NCBI GenBank assembly: GCA_947570215.1
Contig: CANOTO010000004.1
Coordinates: 28,522 to 92,521 of the forward strand
DNA: 64,000 nucleotides
Origin: an uncultured Clostridia bacterium
Lineage (GTDB): Bacteria > Bacillota > Clostridia > Christensenellales > CAG-314
Direction of reading: 5' to 3'
Of the stretch, positions 26,166 to 35,045 are shown piece by piece (within the stretch, counting starts at the first letter, position 1; every line of letters starts with the position of its first letter). Below the pieces are notes generated by a model, which had not been told where the DNA came from, searched no databases, and saw only the letters and a list, made by a program, of their open reading frames with translations. A program made the position numbers and the translations under genes.

Positions 26166-26384
26166 ATGAAATACAGAAAATGTCCGCGATGCGGACTTAA
26201 TTATATTTTGCAAGAAGAAGAATTGTGCATTGTATGTAAGGACGAGATAGCGGGGAAAAAGAGTGTTTTCGATGACGAAAATTACGACGAATTGATTTGT
26301 CCATACTGCGAAAAAAATCCAATCGGTTACGACGAAGTTATGTGCGAGCAATGCCGAGCGAAGCGGAACAAAAACAATCGTTAA
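26166..26384 (+). CDS. Small double zinc-ribbon protein
   Basis: 72 aa from ATG 26166 with GGAG 7 nt upstream; an in-frame start at 26118 lacks a site. Cys pairs CPRCG...CIVC and CPYCE...CEQC form two treble-clef or ribbon-like zinc sites about 34 residues apart. No catalytic domain. Role unknown; such proteins often bind nucleic acid or protein partners. It lies 39 bp upstream of the phosphoesterase, which has its own promoter. Confidence 0.75.
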   Translation: MKYRKCPRCGLNYILQEEELCIVCKDEIAGKKSVFDDENYDELICPYCEKNPIGYDEVMCEQCRAKRNKNNR

Positions 26385-26388
26385 CGTA

Positions 26389-26417
26389 TAGACAAAACGC
26401 TTGCTTTGTGGTAGAAT
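26389..26417 (+). promoter_or_regulatory. Promoter 6 nt before the metallophosphoesterase ATG (leaderless layout)
   Basis: -35 TAGACA (26389-26394), 17 nt, -10 TAGAAT (26412-26417), then AGCCGT and ATG at 26424. No ribosome site fits. Confidence 0.55.
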
Positions 26418-26423
26418 AGCCGT

Positions 26424-27119
26424 ATGAAAGTTTACGCTATTAGCGATTTGCATTTGTCTGCCGCTTGCGATAAACCCATGGACGTATTCGGCAAGGCGTG
26501 GGAAAACTATTTTGAAATTATATGCGACGACTGGCGAGCCAAGGTTGCGGACGACGACGTGGTGCTGCTGCCGGGAGACTTTTCGTGGGCTATGCGTATG
26601 GAAGACGCTTTGCCCGATTTTCAAGCCGTGGCGTCGCTTCCGGGGCGTAAAGTAATTCTACGCGGCAATCACGATTACTGGTGGAATACTTTGTCGCAAG
26701 TGCGTAACTCTATTCCAAGCGGCTTTTACGCCCTTCAAAACGATTGTATACGCTTCGGCGACGTTCTTATATGCGGAACGCGCGGTTGGATTTGTCCCGA
26801 CGGCGACAATTTGTCCGCCGACGACAAAAAGATATATCTGCGCGAAACTGAGCGGCTTAAGCTGTCTCTTGCCGCCATGCAAAAGCAAAGGCAACCAAGC
26901 GACAAAGTAGTTGCCATTATGCATTATCCGCCTTTTAACTGCAGATACGACGAGTCGGATTTTACCAAGCAATTTGTAGCGGCGGACGTCTGTACTGTAG
27001 TATACGGTCATCTTCATGGCAAAGATTGTCGAGCCAATTTACATTTTAAGAAGTTCGGAATAGACTTCTATCTAACAAGTTGCGATTTAGCAGGAAATAA
27101 GCTGACGCAGATACTTTAA
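26424..27119 (+). CDS. Calcineurin-like metallophosphoesterase
   Basis: 231 aa. All metal motifs are present: SDLHLS (D-x-H), LLPGDFSWA (GD), ILRGNHDYWW (GNHD), MHYPPF (H) and YGHLHG (GH-x-H). It hydrolyses phosphomono- or diesters with two metal ions; the substrate is unknown. Cytoplasmic, no signal peptide. The start shows no Shine-Dalgarno, consistent with a leaderless message. Its terminator follows. Confidence 0.92.
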   Translation: MKVYAISDLHLSAACDKPMDVFGKAWENYFEIICDDWRAKVADDDVVLLPGDFSWAMRMEDALPDFQAVASLPGRKVILRGNHDYWWNTLSQVRNSIPSGFYALQNDCIRFGDVLICGTRGWICPDGDNLSADDKKIYLRETERLKLSLAAMQKQRQPSDKVVAIMHYPPFNCRYDESDFTKQFVAADVCTVVYGHLHGKDCRANLHFKKFGIDFYLTSCDLAGNKLTQIL

Positions 27120-27151
27120 TATTGTTGGCGACAGCATCAACAGATATACGG

Positions 27152-27182
27152 AACAGGTCGGTATTTGCCAACCTGTTTTTTT
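27152..27182 (+). terminator. Terminator of the metallophosphoesterase gene
   Basis: AACAGGTCGG / CCAACCTGTT (one mismatch) with a six-nt loop, then seven T. The following 27183-27370 is AT-rich without a visible gene. Confidence 0.88.
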
Positions 27183-27370
27183 ATGGGATTTTAACTATTA
27201 GCTTGTTTTACGTTACGGCGTTTTTTGTTTCGACGATTAAAGGCGCGCTCTGATATCCGAGTATTATTTCGCATAATTATGACATTAAACGCGATATTAT
27301 CATATTACTTTTTGCGTTTCTTTGCTGTAAATTGTCAAAATTACTATTTTTAATAAAATTTTTAAGAAAA

Positions 27371-27412
27371 TGGTTAAAAATGGTTGAAAATGGTTAAAAA
27401 CTGTGTTAGAAT
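27371..27412 (+). promoter_or_regulatory. mraZ promoter with three tandem MraZ-type boxes
   Basis: Three direct repeats of ten bases (TGGTTAAAAA, TGGTTGAAAA, TGGTTAAAAA at 27371-27400), one per helical turn. The -35 TTGAAA (27384-27389) lies in the second repeat, followed by 17 nt and -10 TAGAAT (27407-27412). Tandem TGG-containing boxes upstream of mraZ are the known binding sites of MraZ, so this is likely the autoregulated promoter of the division cluster. Confidence 0.82.
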
Positions 27413-27441
27413 AGACCTACGATTATAGAAGGAGTAGCATA

Positions 27442-27888
27442 ATGTTTTTAGTTGGCAACCAACAGCATACGTTGGACGATAAAAACAGAATACGGCTTCC
27501 CGCCAAGCACCGCGAAGCGTTGGGCAGCAATTATATATTGATGCCCGGTATGAACGGCTGTATTTTTGTTTATCCCGCTGACGAAGAACAAAAGCTGCTG
27601 CGCGCCATCCAGGACATGGATTCGTTCGATCCCGATTGTGCCGAATGGATAAGGAGCATAGCCGAATTTTCCGCGACGGTAGAAGCTGATTCGCAAGGCA
27701 GATTTATGATTCCGCAGGATTTATTGGCAATATGCGGTATAAAAAAGGACGTGCGTATTGTGGGCGCTATATCCAAGGTGGAGATTTGGAGCGAAGAAAG
27801 GTATCTTGAACGCCGTAATAGTCAGGATCATTCGCCGCAAGCGTTCGATGAACTGTACAGAAATTTGCATAAGGCGATGAACAAATGA
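27442..27888 (+). CDS. mraZ: Transcriptional regulator MraZ
   Basis: 148 aa with two AbrB-like beta domains (NQQHTLDDKNRIRLPAKHRE and ATVEADSQGRFMIPQDLL). Forms a ring that binds tandem repeats at its own promoter and represses the division and cell-wall cluster. First gene of that cluster, overlapping rsmH in ATGA. Confidence 0.96.
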   Translation: MFLVGNQQHTLDDKNRIRLPAKHREALGSNYILMPGMNGCIFVYPADEEQKLLRAIQDMDSFDPDCAEWIRSIAEFSATVEADSQGRFMIPQDLLAICGIKKDVRIVGAISKVEIWSEERYLERRNSQDHSPQAFDELYRNLHKAMNK

Positions 27889-28811
27889 TTTTTGCGCATA
27901 AACCCGTTTTGTTGGACGAGTGTATAGACGCGCTAAACGTTAAAAGCGACGGTATATACGTGGATTGCACTGCGGGCGGCGGCGGACACTCCGCAAAAAT
28001 ATTAGAAAGACTGCAGGACGGTCTTCTAATAGATATAGACAAGGATACCGAAGCGCTGGAAACGTGCAAAAAACGTCTTGGCGAAAGCAACGTAAAATTC
28101 GTGCACTCCGATTTCAAGAATATTTCAGCCGTTCTCGACGAATTGGGCGTTGACAAGGTAGACGGAATGCTGGCAGATCTTGGAGTAAGTTCGTATCAGA
28201 TCGACAATCCCGAGCGTGGGTTTTCCTATATGGCTTATGACGCGCCGTTGGATATGAAAATGGACGCAAGCCAAGCGTTATCGGCAAAAGAAGTAGTCAA
28301 TACCTACGACGAATACAGATTATACGAGATATTGCGCGATTACGGCGAAGAAAAGTTTGCTAAGCAAATTGCAAGAAATATCATTGCCGAACGCGGTAAA
28401 AAGCCGTTGGAAATATGCGGACAGCTGGTGGATATAATTGATAAGTCCATTCCGTATTCTGCTAAAAAGGGCGGGCATCCCGCAAAAAGAACGTTTCAGG
28501 CGTTAAGAATAGAAGTTAACGGCGAACTGGAAGGCTTAAACGAATTTATAGTCAGCGCCGTGGATCGGTTAAAGAGCAACGGAATTATAGCTATAATAAC
28601 CTTCCACTCGTTGGAAGATCGAATAGTTAAAAGATGCTTTAACGATTTGGCAACGGATTGTATATGTCCGCCGAATCTCCCCGTATGTGTATGCAATCAC
28701 AGGGCGAAAGGCAAATTGGTAAATAAAAAACCGATACTCCCAAGCAGCAAGGAAGCGGCGGAAAACCCCCGTTCGCTAAGCGCGAAGCTGAGAGTATTTC
28801 AAAAAAAGTAA
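27885..28811 (+). CDS. rsmH: 16S rRNA m4C1402 methyltransferase RsmH (MraW)
   Basis: 308 aa; SAM-dependent N4-methylation of C1402 in 16S rRNA. VDCTAGGGGHSAKIL is the SAM loop, MLADLGVSSYQIDNPERGFSY and KRTFQALRIEVNGEL are signature blocks, and ITFHSLEDRIVK is near the C-terminus. Overlaps mraZ by 4 bp. Confidence 0.97.
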   Translation: MIFAHKPVLLDECIDALNVKSDGIYVDCTAGGGGHSAKILERLQDGLLIDIDKDTEALETCKKRLGESNVKFVHSDFKNISAVLDELGVDKVDGMLADLGVSSYQIDNPERGFSYMAYDAPLDMKMDASQALSAKEVVNTYDEYRLYEILRDYGEEKFAKQIARNIIAERGKKPLEICGQLVDIIDKSIPYSAKKGGHPAKRTFQALRIEVNGELEGLNEFIVSAVDRLKSNGIIAIITFHSLEDRIVKRCFNDLATDCICPPNLPVCVCNHRAKGKLVNKKPILPSSKEAAENPRSLSAKLRVFQKK

Positions 28812-28835
28812 TAAAGGATAAAGGCGGTGAATATA

Positions 28836-29465
28836 ATGCAATGGACACGCGATACAAGCTATCAACAAACCGAAATGCAAAACAACGACGTTTACTCTGA
28901 CGTAAGAACGTCTTATTCCGCTAACCATTTTAACAATACGGAAGCACAGCAGGAATTCTCACTTTCCAGTATACAAGAAAGGCTCGGTCAACTGAGTCCC
29001 GTAGAAGAAACAGACGTTACGGTCGCTACGGCGGACGTTATGCCGTCCAGTCAAACGCTCAATATGAGCTATTCGCGCAATTATTCCGAACAGACAAAAA
29101 CGGCGAGTCGGCTGGATACGAAAACGAAGGTTATGATAGCTTCTTATGCAATAGTAGTATTAGCTCTTATAATAGGCGTAACTCTTTGCTCTGTGTCCGT
29201 TAGCGGTTCTTTTGTTGCGGCATCCGCGCTTAATTCGGAATATACCGAAGTCGCGACCAAAGTAGCAGATCTTACCAATCAAATTAACTCAGAAGATTAC
29301 GCGCTATTGGTGGAAAAAGCAACGAATCTGGGATACATAGATGCTTCCAAATCCAATACGCAAACGTACACCGAGATAGAAACAAGACCCGCGCAAAATT
29401 TCAACGTTCAAACAAATTGGTTTGATTCATTGTGCGATTGGTTAAGCGGAGTATTCGGGGGCTGA
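28836..29465 (+). CDS. ftsL: FtsL-like division protein with a long N-terminal tail
   Basis: 209 aa in the ftsL position between rsmH and pbpB. One membrane segment (about 107-131, IASYAIVVLALIIGVTL) and a short outside helix with heptad-like spacing (ALNSEYTEVATKVADLTNQI). Sequence identity to FtsL is weak, and the cytoplasmic tail of about 100 residues is rich in Ser, Thr, Gln and Asn and longer than usual. I chose ATG 28836 because AAGGCGGTGA ends 5 nt before it; a GTG at 28827 lies inside that site. Confidence 0.68.
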   Translation: MQWTRDTSYQQTEMQNNDVYSDVRTSYSANHFNNTEAQQEFSLSSIQERLGQLSPVEETDVTVATADVMPSSQTLNMSYSRNYSEQTKTASRLDTKTKVMIASYAIVVLALIIGVTLCSVSVSGSFVAASALNSEYTEVATKVADLTNQINSEDYALLVEKATNLGYIDASKSNTQTYTEIETRPAQNFNVQTNWFDSLCDWLSGVFGG

Positions 29466-29466
29466 T

Positions 29467-31203
29467 TTGCAACAAGAATATTATATTTCTAAAAAAAGAT
29501 TGCTGACGCTTATTGTGGCGGCAATTTTTTTATTTGCGGTCATATTTTGCCGTTTGGCGTATATACAAGTAATTTGGGGAAAAGACTTGCAGGTCAAGGC
29601 GTCTGAACAGTGGCAAAGAGATTTGCCGATAAAAGCATATCGCGGAGATATAGTGGACGCAAACGGTAATTTGATTGCTACTACCGAAACGGGATACAGC
29701 GTATACGCGCGCCCCAAGAGCGTAACCGACGCCGAACATGCGGCAAAAATATTGTCAGAAGTATTGGCGTTGGACTATCAGACGACATACGAAAAGTTAA
29801 CTAAGAAAGGCGTGTCGGAAGTAACCGTAAAACGACAAATCGACGGCGACAAGGCAAGCAAAATACGAAGCGCAAACCTTGACGGTATTTATTTGGCGTC
29901 GGAAGGCGTGCGCAGCTACGTATACGGCGATTTTCTCTCGCAGGTTTTGGGCTTTACGTCTTCCGACGGTGTGGGACAAACCGGACTGGAAGCGTATTAC
30001 GATAAGTATTTGCAGGGAATAAACGGTAAGCTTCTTACGGAAACGGACCTTGTCGGCAGCGAACTGACAAACGGAACAATGTCATATATTCCGTCCGTTG
30101 ACGGACTTACCGTAACGCTCACGGTAGACTCGGTCATCCAGACCGTTGTGGAAAACGTTTTGGAATTGGCTATGTATCAGCAAAAGCCGCAAGCTGCCCG
30201 TTGTATAGTAATGGACGTTACGACGGGAGAAATTCTCGCTATGGCTTCTAAGCCAAGCGTCGACCTTAACAATCTTCCGAGAGATAATTTGGAGTATTTG
30301 ATGAAGTATTCCAAAAATACGCTGTTAACCGATGTATATGAGCCGGGGTCGACGTTTAAGGTGCTTACCGCTTCGGCGTGCTTGGAAGAATTCCGCAACG
30401 GCAACTCTAAGGCGTTTTCTGCCGAACACGTATTCGGCAATTCTTCGGGAACGCGTATCATCGACGGCTCGAAAATAAGCTGTTGGACAAAACACGCTAA
30501 CGGAAAACACTCCAATCAAAACCTGTCCGACGCGCTTAATAACAGTTGCAACCCGATTTTTACCGATATTGCGCTGTCGCTCGGAAAGGATACTATGTAC
30601 GAGTATCTTCACAAATTCGGCTACGGTTCCGTAACCGGCATAGATTTTGCCGGCGAGCAAGCCGGTATATTAGTGCCGAAAAGCGCGGTTACAAACGGCG
30701 ATCTCGCGCGTATAGGGTTTGGACAGACAATCGCCGTAACGGCGTTGCAGCTTTGCGTGGCGACGGCTTCTGCGGTTAACGGCGGATTACGCATGCAACC
30801 GTATTTGGTCAAGGAAATATCCGACCCTACGACCGGCAAAGTCGTAAAACGTTTTTCTCCTACTGTTGTCGAACGCGCGGTAAGTGCGGAAACCAGCGCA
30901 CAGATTGCCAAGATGCTGCAACGTGTAGTGGAAGAAGGCGGCGGGAAAAATGCCAAAATAGACGGTTATCAAGTCGGTGGAAAAACGGGAACAGCACAAA
31001 AATTCGTGGACGGAGCGTTAGCTACGGGTAAATATGTATCGTCTTTTATAGGATTTTTCCCCGCAAGCAGTCCGAAATATTTGACGCTTATGATAGTAGA
31101 CGAACCGCAGGGTCAAAGCTACGGATCTATTGTAGCCGCGCCTTACGCCAAACTGGTTTTTCAGGAAATTATAAATTACAAAAACATTGCTCCGCTAACA
31201 TAG
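29467..31203 (+). CDS. ftsI: Division transpeptidase, class B PBP (FtsI/PbpB type)
   Basis: 578 aa. N-terminal membrane helix (about 10-30), dimerisation domain with WQRDLPIKAYRGDIVDANG, and a transpeptidase domain with EPGSTFKVLTA (SxxK), NNSCN (SxN) and GGKTGTAQK (KTG). Cross-links septal peptidoglycan with FtsW. There is no PASTA domain, so it is FtsI-like, or SpoVD-like without PASTA. Starts with TTG one base after ftsL, with GGGGG upstream. Followed by an intrinsic terminator. Confidence 0.94.
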   Translation: MQQEYYISKKRLLTLIVAAIFLFAVIFCRLAYIQVIWGKDLQVKASEQWQRDLPIKAYRGDIVDANGNLIATTETGYSVYARPKSVTDAEHAAKILSEVLALDYQTTYEKLTKKGVSEVTVKRQIDGDKASKIRSANLDGIYLASEGVRSYVYGDFLSQVLGFTSSDGVGQTGLEAYYDKYLQGINGKLLTETDLVGSELTNGTMSYIPSVDGLTVTLTVDSVIQTVVENVLELAMYQQKPQAARCIVMDVTTGEILAMASKPSVDLNNLPRDNLEYLMKYSKNTLLTDVYEPGSTFKVLTASACLEEFRNGNSKAFSAEHVFGNSSGTRIIDGSKISCWTKHANGKHSNQNLSDALNNSCNPIFTDIALSLGKDTMYEYLHKFGYGSVTGIDFAGEQAGILVPKSAVTNGDLARIGFGQTIAVTALQLCVATASAVNGGLRMQPYLVKEISDPTTGKVVKRFSPTVVERAVSAETSAQIAKMLQRVVEEGGGKNAKIDGYQVGGKTGTAQKFVDGALATGKYVSSFIGFFPASSPKYLTLMIVDEPQGQSYGSIVAAPYAKLVFQEIINYKNIAPLT

Positions 31204-31248
31204 TTTGTCCCCTTTTCACTCATAAACGGATTGAAATTAAAATACAAT

Positions 31249-31283
31249 AATCTATACGATACCGTCGTATAGATTATTTTTTT
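31249..31283 (+). terminator. Terminator inside the division cluster, 13 bp before murE
   Basis: Perfect 11-bp stem AATCTATACGA/TCGTATAGATT, 5-nt loop, then A and seven T. It ends 12 nt before the murE ATG, and no promoter is evident between, so read-through or attenuation must feed murE. Confidence 0.85.
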
Positions 31284-31295
31284 GCGGAGAATGAA

Positions 31296-32723
31296 ATGTA
31301 TCTTCAACAATTGTTAAACGGAATTGCATATGAAGCGGTGGGTAACGGTAATCCCGATATATCCGCATTGTCGTGCGATACGTCTACCGTAAAACAAAAC
31401 TGTTTATTCTTTTGTCTTAAAGGAAATAAATATGACGGGCACGATTTTTTCCGTAAAGCGATAGGCGACGGCGCGGCAGCAATCGTATGTGAACGCAAAT
31501 TGGATACTCAGGCGTTGCAAATTATCGTTAACGACGTCCGTTCCGCAATGAGTGTGGCAGCCAAGAATTTTTACGGCAATTGCGTAGATAAACTAAAAAT
31601 AGTGTCCATAGTTGGCACTAACGGTAAAACGTCCACTTCGTATATACTGGACGGTATATTATCTCGTGCAGGCTACAAAACGGCGGTTATAGGTACTAAC
31701 GGAATATTTTTTAACGGACAGAAACATTCGGTGGGGCTTACTACTCCGGATCCGATAGAACTTCATTACTGGTTCAAACAAATGTACTTGAACAAAATAG
31801 ATGTTGTAATAATGGAAGCGTCTGCGCATGCAATCGCATTGCGCAAGCTGGACGGGGTTCGTTCGGACGTGGCGATATTTACTAATTTTTCGCAAGACCA
31901 CTTGGATTTCTTCCATACTATGGAAGAATACGCGCGCGCTAAAACGAGCTTCTTCGTGGAAAAGTTTGTGAAAAACGTAGTTACCAACGCCGACGACGAA
32001 TTAGGCAAAACCTTGGGGCCCGATTTGCCGCGTGTAACGTATGCTATCAAATCCAATGCTGATATAAAGGCTTGCAGCGTAAAAGTCGGCAAGGAAGGAA
32101 GTGCGTATACTTTGAATGCGTTCGGTCAGGAGGCGTTGGTAACAACAAAGCTTGCGGGCGAGTTTAATGTTTATAACACATTGGCGGCCTTGTCTTGCGC
32201 GTTTTTATTGGGCGTAGACGTTGATACCGCAGTCACCGCCGTGAAAGACGTATCTGGAGTAAACGGCAGAAACGAAACGATAATTCGCAGCGACGGTGCG
32301 CGTATAGTAGTGGATTTCGCTCATACCCCCGACGGCATTAAAAATATACTGTCCTTTTTAAAAAAAACCGCGGAAGGCAATTTAATAGTTGTATTCGGTT
32401 GCGGCGGCAACCGCGATAAGTTCAAGCGTCCGCTTATAGCTGAAACGGTATCCGCATACGCCGATTTCGCAGTGCTTACAAATGATAATCCGCGGTACGA
32501 GGACCCGAGAGCCATAGCGCGCGACGTATACGAACGGCTGAGCTGCAAATACAAAGTGGTGTTAAACCGCAGTCAGGCAACGGAGTATGCATTGTCTATT
32601 GCGACCGGACGCGATACCGTCGCGATTTTGGGTAAGGGCGCGGAAGAATATCAAGAAATACGCGGTAAAAAATTCCCGTATTCCGACGTAGACGTGGTAC
32701 GTAATCTGCTACGTATCGAATAG
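31296..32723 (+). CDS. murE: UDP-MurNAc-tripeptide synthetase MurE (meso-DAP type)
   Basis: 475 aa; adds the third residue of the peptidoglycan stem. VGTNGKTSTSYIL is the P-loop, GLTTPDPIELHYW is a core block, and TNDNPRYEDPRAI carries the DNPR motif diagnostic for meso-diaminopimelate. GKGAEEYQEI is near the C-terminus. GCGGAG precedes the ATG within the terminator's downstream flank. Confidence 0.95.
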   Translation: MYLQQLLNGIAYEAVGNGNPDISALSCDTSTVKQNCLFFCLKGNKYDGHDFFRKAIGDGAAAIVCERKLDTQALQIIVNDVRSAMSVAAKNFYGNCVDKLKIVSIVGTNGKTSTSYILDGILSRAGYKTAVIGTNGIFFNGQKHSVGLTTPDPIELHYWFKQMYLNKIDVVIMEASAHAIALRKLDGVRSDVAIFTNFSQDHLDFFHTMEEYARAKTSFFVEKFVKNVVTNADDELGKTLGPDLPRVTYAIKSNADIKACSVKVGKEGSAYTLNAFGQEALVTTKLAGEFNVYNTLAALSCAFLLGVDVDTAVTAVKDVSGVNGRNETIIRSDGARIVVDFAHTPDGIKNILSFLKKTAEGNLIVVFGCGGNRDKFKRPLIAETVSAYADFAVLTNDNPRYEDPRAIARDVYERLSCKYKVVLNRSQATEYALSIATGRDTVAILGKGAEEYQEIRGKKFPYSDVDVVRNLLRIE

Positions 32724-32752
32724 TACATAAGAACAAATTGTAAAGGAGTATT

Positions 32753-33748
32753 ATGAACAGGCCGTTATCTTTTTTGGCAGCGTTCGCTTTGAGTTTATTA
32801 CTGTGCGGAGTGTTGCTTCCGCTACTCAAAAAGGTCAAAGCGGGACAGGAAATATTACAGTATGTTACGGAACACTCGCAAAAGCAAGGGACTCCCACTA
32901 TGGGCGGGATAGCTTTTATTGTGGCTGTAACGGTTGCGTCGGCAATATTTTGCGATTGGAATAACCGTCCTACCGCCGTTGCCGTCGCGGTATTCGTAGC
33001 GTACGGCATTGTGGGCTTTTTGGACGATTTTATAAAAATCCGTTACAAGCACAATATGGGGTTGCGCGCTTACCAAAAGATAATCATTCAGTTAGCAATA
33101 GCCGTATTGGTTGCGTTATACGTTTACGGCGACGTCGCAATCGGCGATAAGTTAAGATTGCCGTTTACCGATATTCAAGTCAAAATCGGTTTTTGGATAA
33201 TTCCGTTAGTTATATTTATATATCTTGCTTGTACTAACGGAGTCAATCTTACCGACGGTATAGACGGATTGGCAAGTTGTACTACGATATGCTTTCTTGC
33301 TGGTATGATAGCTTTGCTGAGCAGAGAGCTGAAGCTTCTTGAAAGCGTGGGCGATACGTACGCTTACAGACAAACTCAAGATATTATTACGCTGTGTTAC
33401 ATCGGTTGCGGCGCATTGGGCGCGTTTTTGTTATTCAATATTAACGATGCCAAGGTCTTTATGGGAGATACGGGTTCGCTTGCCCTGGGCGCGCTGGTGG
33501 CTTGTAGCGCGATATTTACTCGGATGAGTTTATTTATTCCGGTGCTGGGGCTTATGTTTGTTGTGTCCTGCGTATCTGTAATAATGCAAGTGCTGTATTT
33601 CAAAATTACTAAGGGTAAACGCATTTTTCTCATGGCGCCGTTTCATCATCATCTTCAAAAGAAGAAATGGAGCGAGTCTCGCATTTGCGCGTTGTATGTG
33701 GCCGTTACGGTGTGCGTAATGTTCGTTTTGTTGTGTTTTGGAGAATAA
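32753..33748 (+). CDS. mraY: Phospho-MurNAc-pentapeptide transferase MraY
   Basis: 331-aa membrane enzyme that makes lipid I. Ten hydrophobic helices; catalytic features include TPTMGGIAF, FLDDFIKIRYKHN (Asp-Asp pair), NGVNLTDGIDGLA, MGDTGSLALG and FHHHLQKKKW. Its stop overlaps the ribosome site of murD. Confidence 0.97.
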   Translation: MNRPLSFLAAFALSLLLCGVLLPLLKKVKAGQEILQYVTEHSQKQGTPTMGGIAFIVAVTVASAIFCDWNNRPTAVAVAVFVAYGIVGFLDDFIKIRYKHNMGLRAYQKIIIQLAIAVLVALYVYGDVAIGDKLRLPFTDIQVKIGFWIIPLVIFIYLACTNGVNLTDGIDGLASCTTICFLAGMIALLSRELKLLESVGDTYAYRQTQDIITLCYIGCGALGAFLLFNINDAKVFMGDTGSLALGALVACSAIFTRMSLFIPVLGLMFVVSCVSVIMQVLYFKITKGKRIFLMAPFHHHLQKKKWSESRICALYVAVTVCVMFVLLCFGE

Positions 33749-33749
33749 T

Positions 33750-35045
33750 ATGTCAGACATAATAATTTACGGAAGGGGCAAAACAGGGTTAAGCTTGGGC
33801 AATCTGCTTAATGAACAAGGCAAAAATATCTGTTTTTACGACGATAATATAGGATTCGACGGCAACGGGGAATTTTCTAAGGACAGCGTAGTGATACTAA
33901 GCCCGGGAGTTAAACCGTCTGCGCGCGGAGTCAAAACGGCGAAAGCTGTCGGGGCGAAAATAATCGGCGAATTGGAATACTGCTTTCCATTGTGTAAAGG
34001 CAGGATCATATCGGTTACAGGAACTAACGGAAAAACGACGGTTTGCGAGATGATATATCACGTCATGAAATTAGTCGGCAAGCGCTGCAAGCTGTTGGGT
34101 AACGGCGGTACGCCGCTGTCGTCGCAGGTTCTTGACGTTACGGAACAAGACTTGGTCGTACTGGAAAGCTCCAGCTTTCAACTCGACAATTGCAAGAGCT
34201 TTGCTCCGTATGTCAGCGTATTTACAAATTTCGCAAACGATCACTTGGATTATCACGGCAGTGTTGAAAACTATGCGTCGGCGAAGATCAACAATTTCCG
34301 CTGTCAGCGTTCCGAAGCGTACGCAGTATTTAATTGGGACGATGCTAATACGAAAGAAATCTCGTCGCTGTGCAAGTGCCGAAAGCTGTACTATTCTCTC
34401 ACGGATAAGCACGCGGACGCTTACTTTGAAAACGGCAAAGTTACCGTCAAATTCTGCGATGAGATCGACATGGTAGACGCGGAATTTTTGCTGCAATTTG
34501 CCAAACACAATCAGTCCGATGCATTGGCGGCAATTCTTGCTTGCCGCGCCGTTGGCTTAAGTGCTGCAAGTATTATGCAGGCTCTCGGTACGTATTGTTT
34601 TCTTCCGCATAGATTGCAGCCTGTAACGGAAATTAACGGCGTTAAATTCGTTGACGACAGCAAGGCGACAAACGTTCACGCCACTGTAAATGCCTTGGCG
34701 AATTATACCGGACCATTGGCGTTGATATTGGGCGGATCGAGCAAAGGAGAACCGTTCGACGCCATTTTCGAAAGTATTTCCGATAATTCGATTTTGGTAT
34801 CGGCGGTTGGCGATACGGCAGAGCAAATTGCCGAAACGGGAAAGAAATTCGGTGTCGACGTTACGGTATTGTACGATATTAAACATGCGGTAGAGTATTG
34901 TTATCGCAAAATGTTGCCGTTAGGCGGTACGGTGCTAATGTCAAATGCGTGCGCGAGTTTTGACAGTTTCAGCGGGTATGCCGAACGCGGAGACTATTTT
35001 CAAAAGTCTGTAAGGGAGCTTGCGTGTGGCGAAAAAACGTGTTGA
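33750..35045 (+). CDS. murD: UDP-MurNAc-L-Ala:D-Glu ligase MurD
   Basis: 431 aa from ATG 33750 with GGAG at 33740-33743; a TTG at 33738 is upstream of the site. Motifs: YGRGKTGLSLG nucleotide fold, SVTGTNGKTTVCEM P-loop, ANDHLDYHGS, DDSKATNVHAT. Adds D-Glu to UDP-MurNAc-L-Ala. Its end overlaps ftsW by 20 nt. Confidence 0.96.
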   Translation: MSDIIIYGRGKTGLSLGNLLNEQGKNICFYDDNIGFDGNGEFSKDSVVILSPGVKPSARGVKTAKAVGAKIIGELEYCFPLCKGRIISVTGTNGKTTVCEMIYHVMKLVGKRCKLLGNGGTPLSSQVLDVTEQDLVVLESSSFQLDNCKSFAPYVSVFTNFANDHLDYHGSVENYASAKINNFRCQRSEAYAVFNWDDANTKEISSLCKCRKLYYSLTDKHADAYFENGKVTVKFCDEIDMVDAEFLLQFAKHNQSDALAAILACRAVGLSAASIMQALGTYCFLPHRLQPVTEINGVKFVDDSKATNVHATVNALANYTGPLALILGGSSKGEPFDAIFESISDNSILVSAVGDTAEQIAETGKKFGVDVTVLYDIKHAVEYCYRKMLPLGGTVLMSNACASFDSFSGYAERGDYFQKSVRELACGEKTC

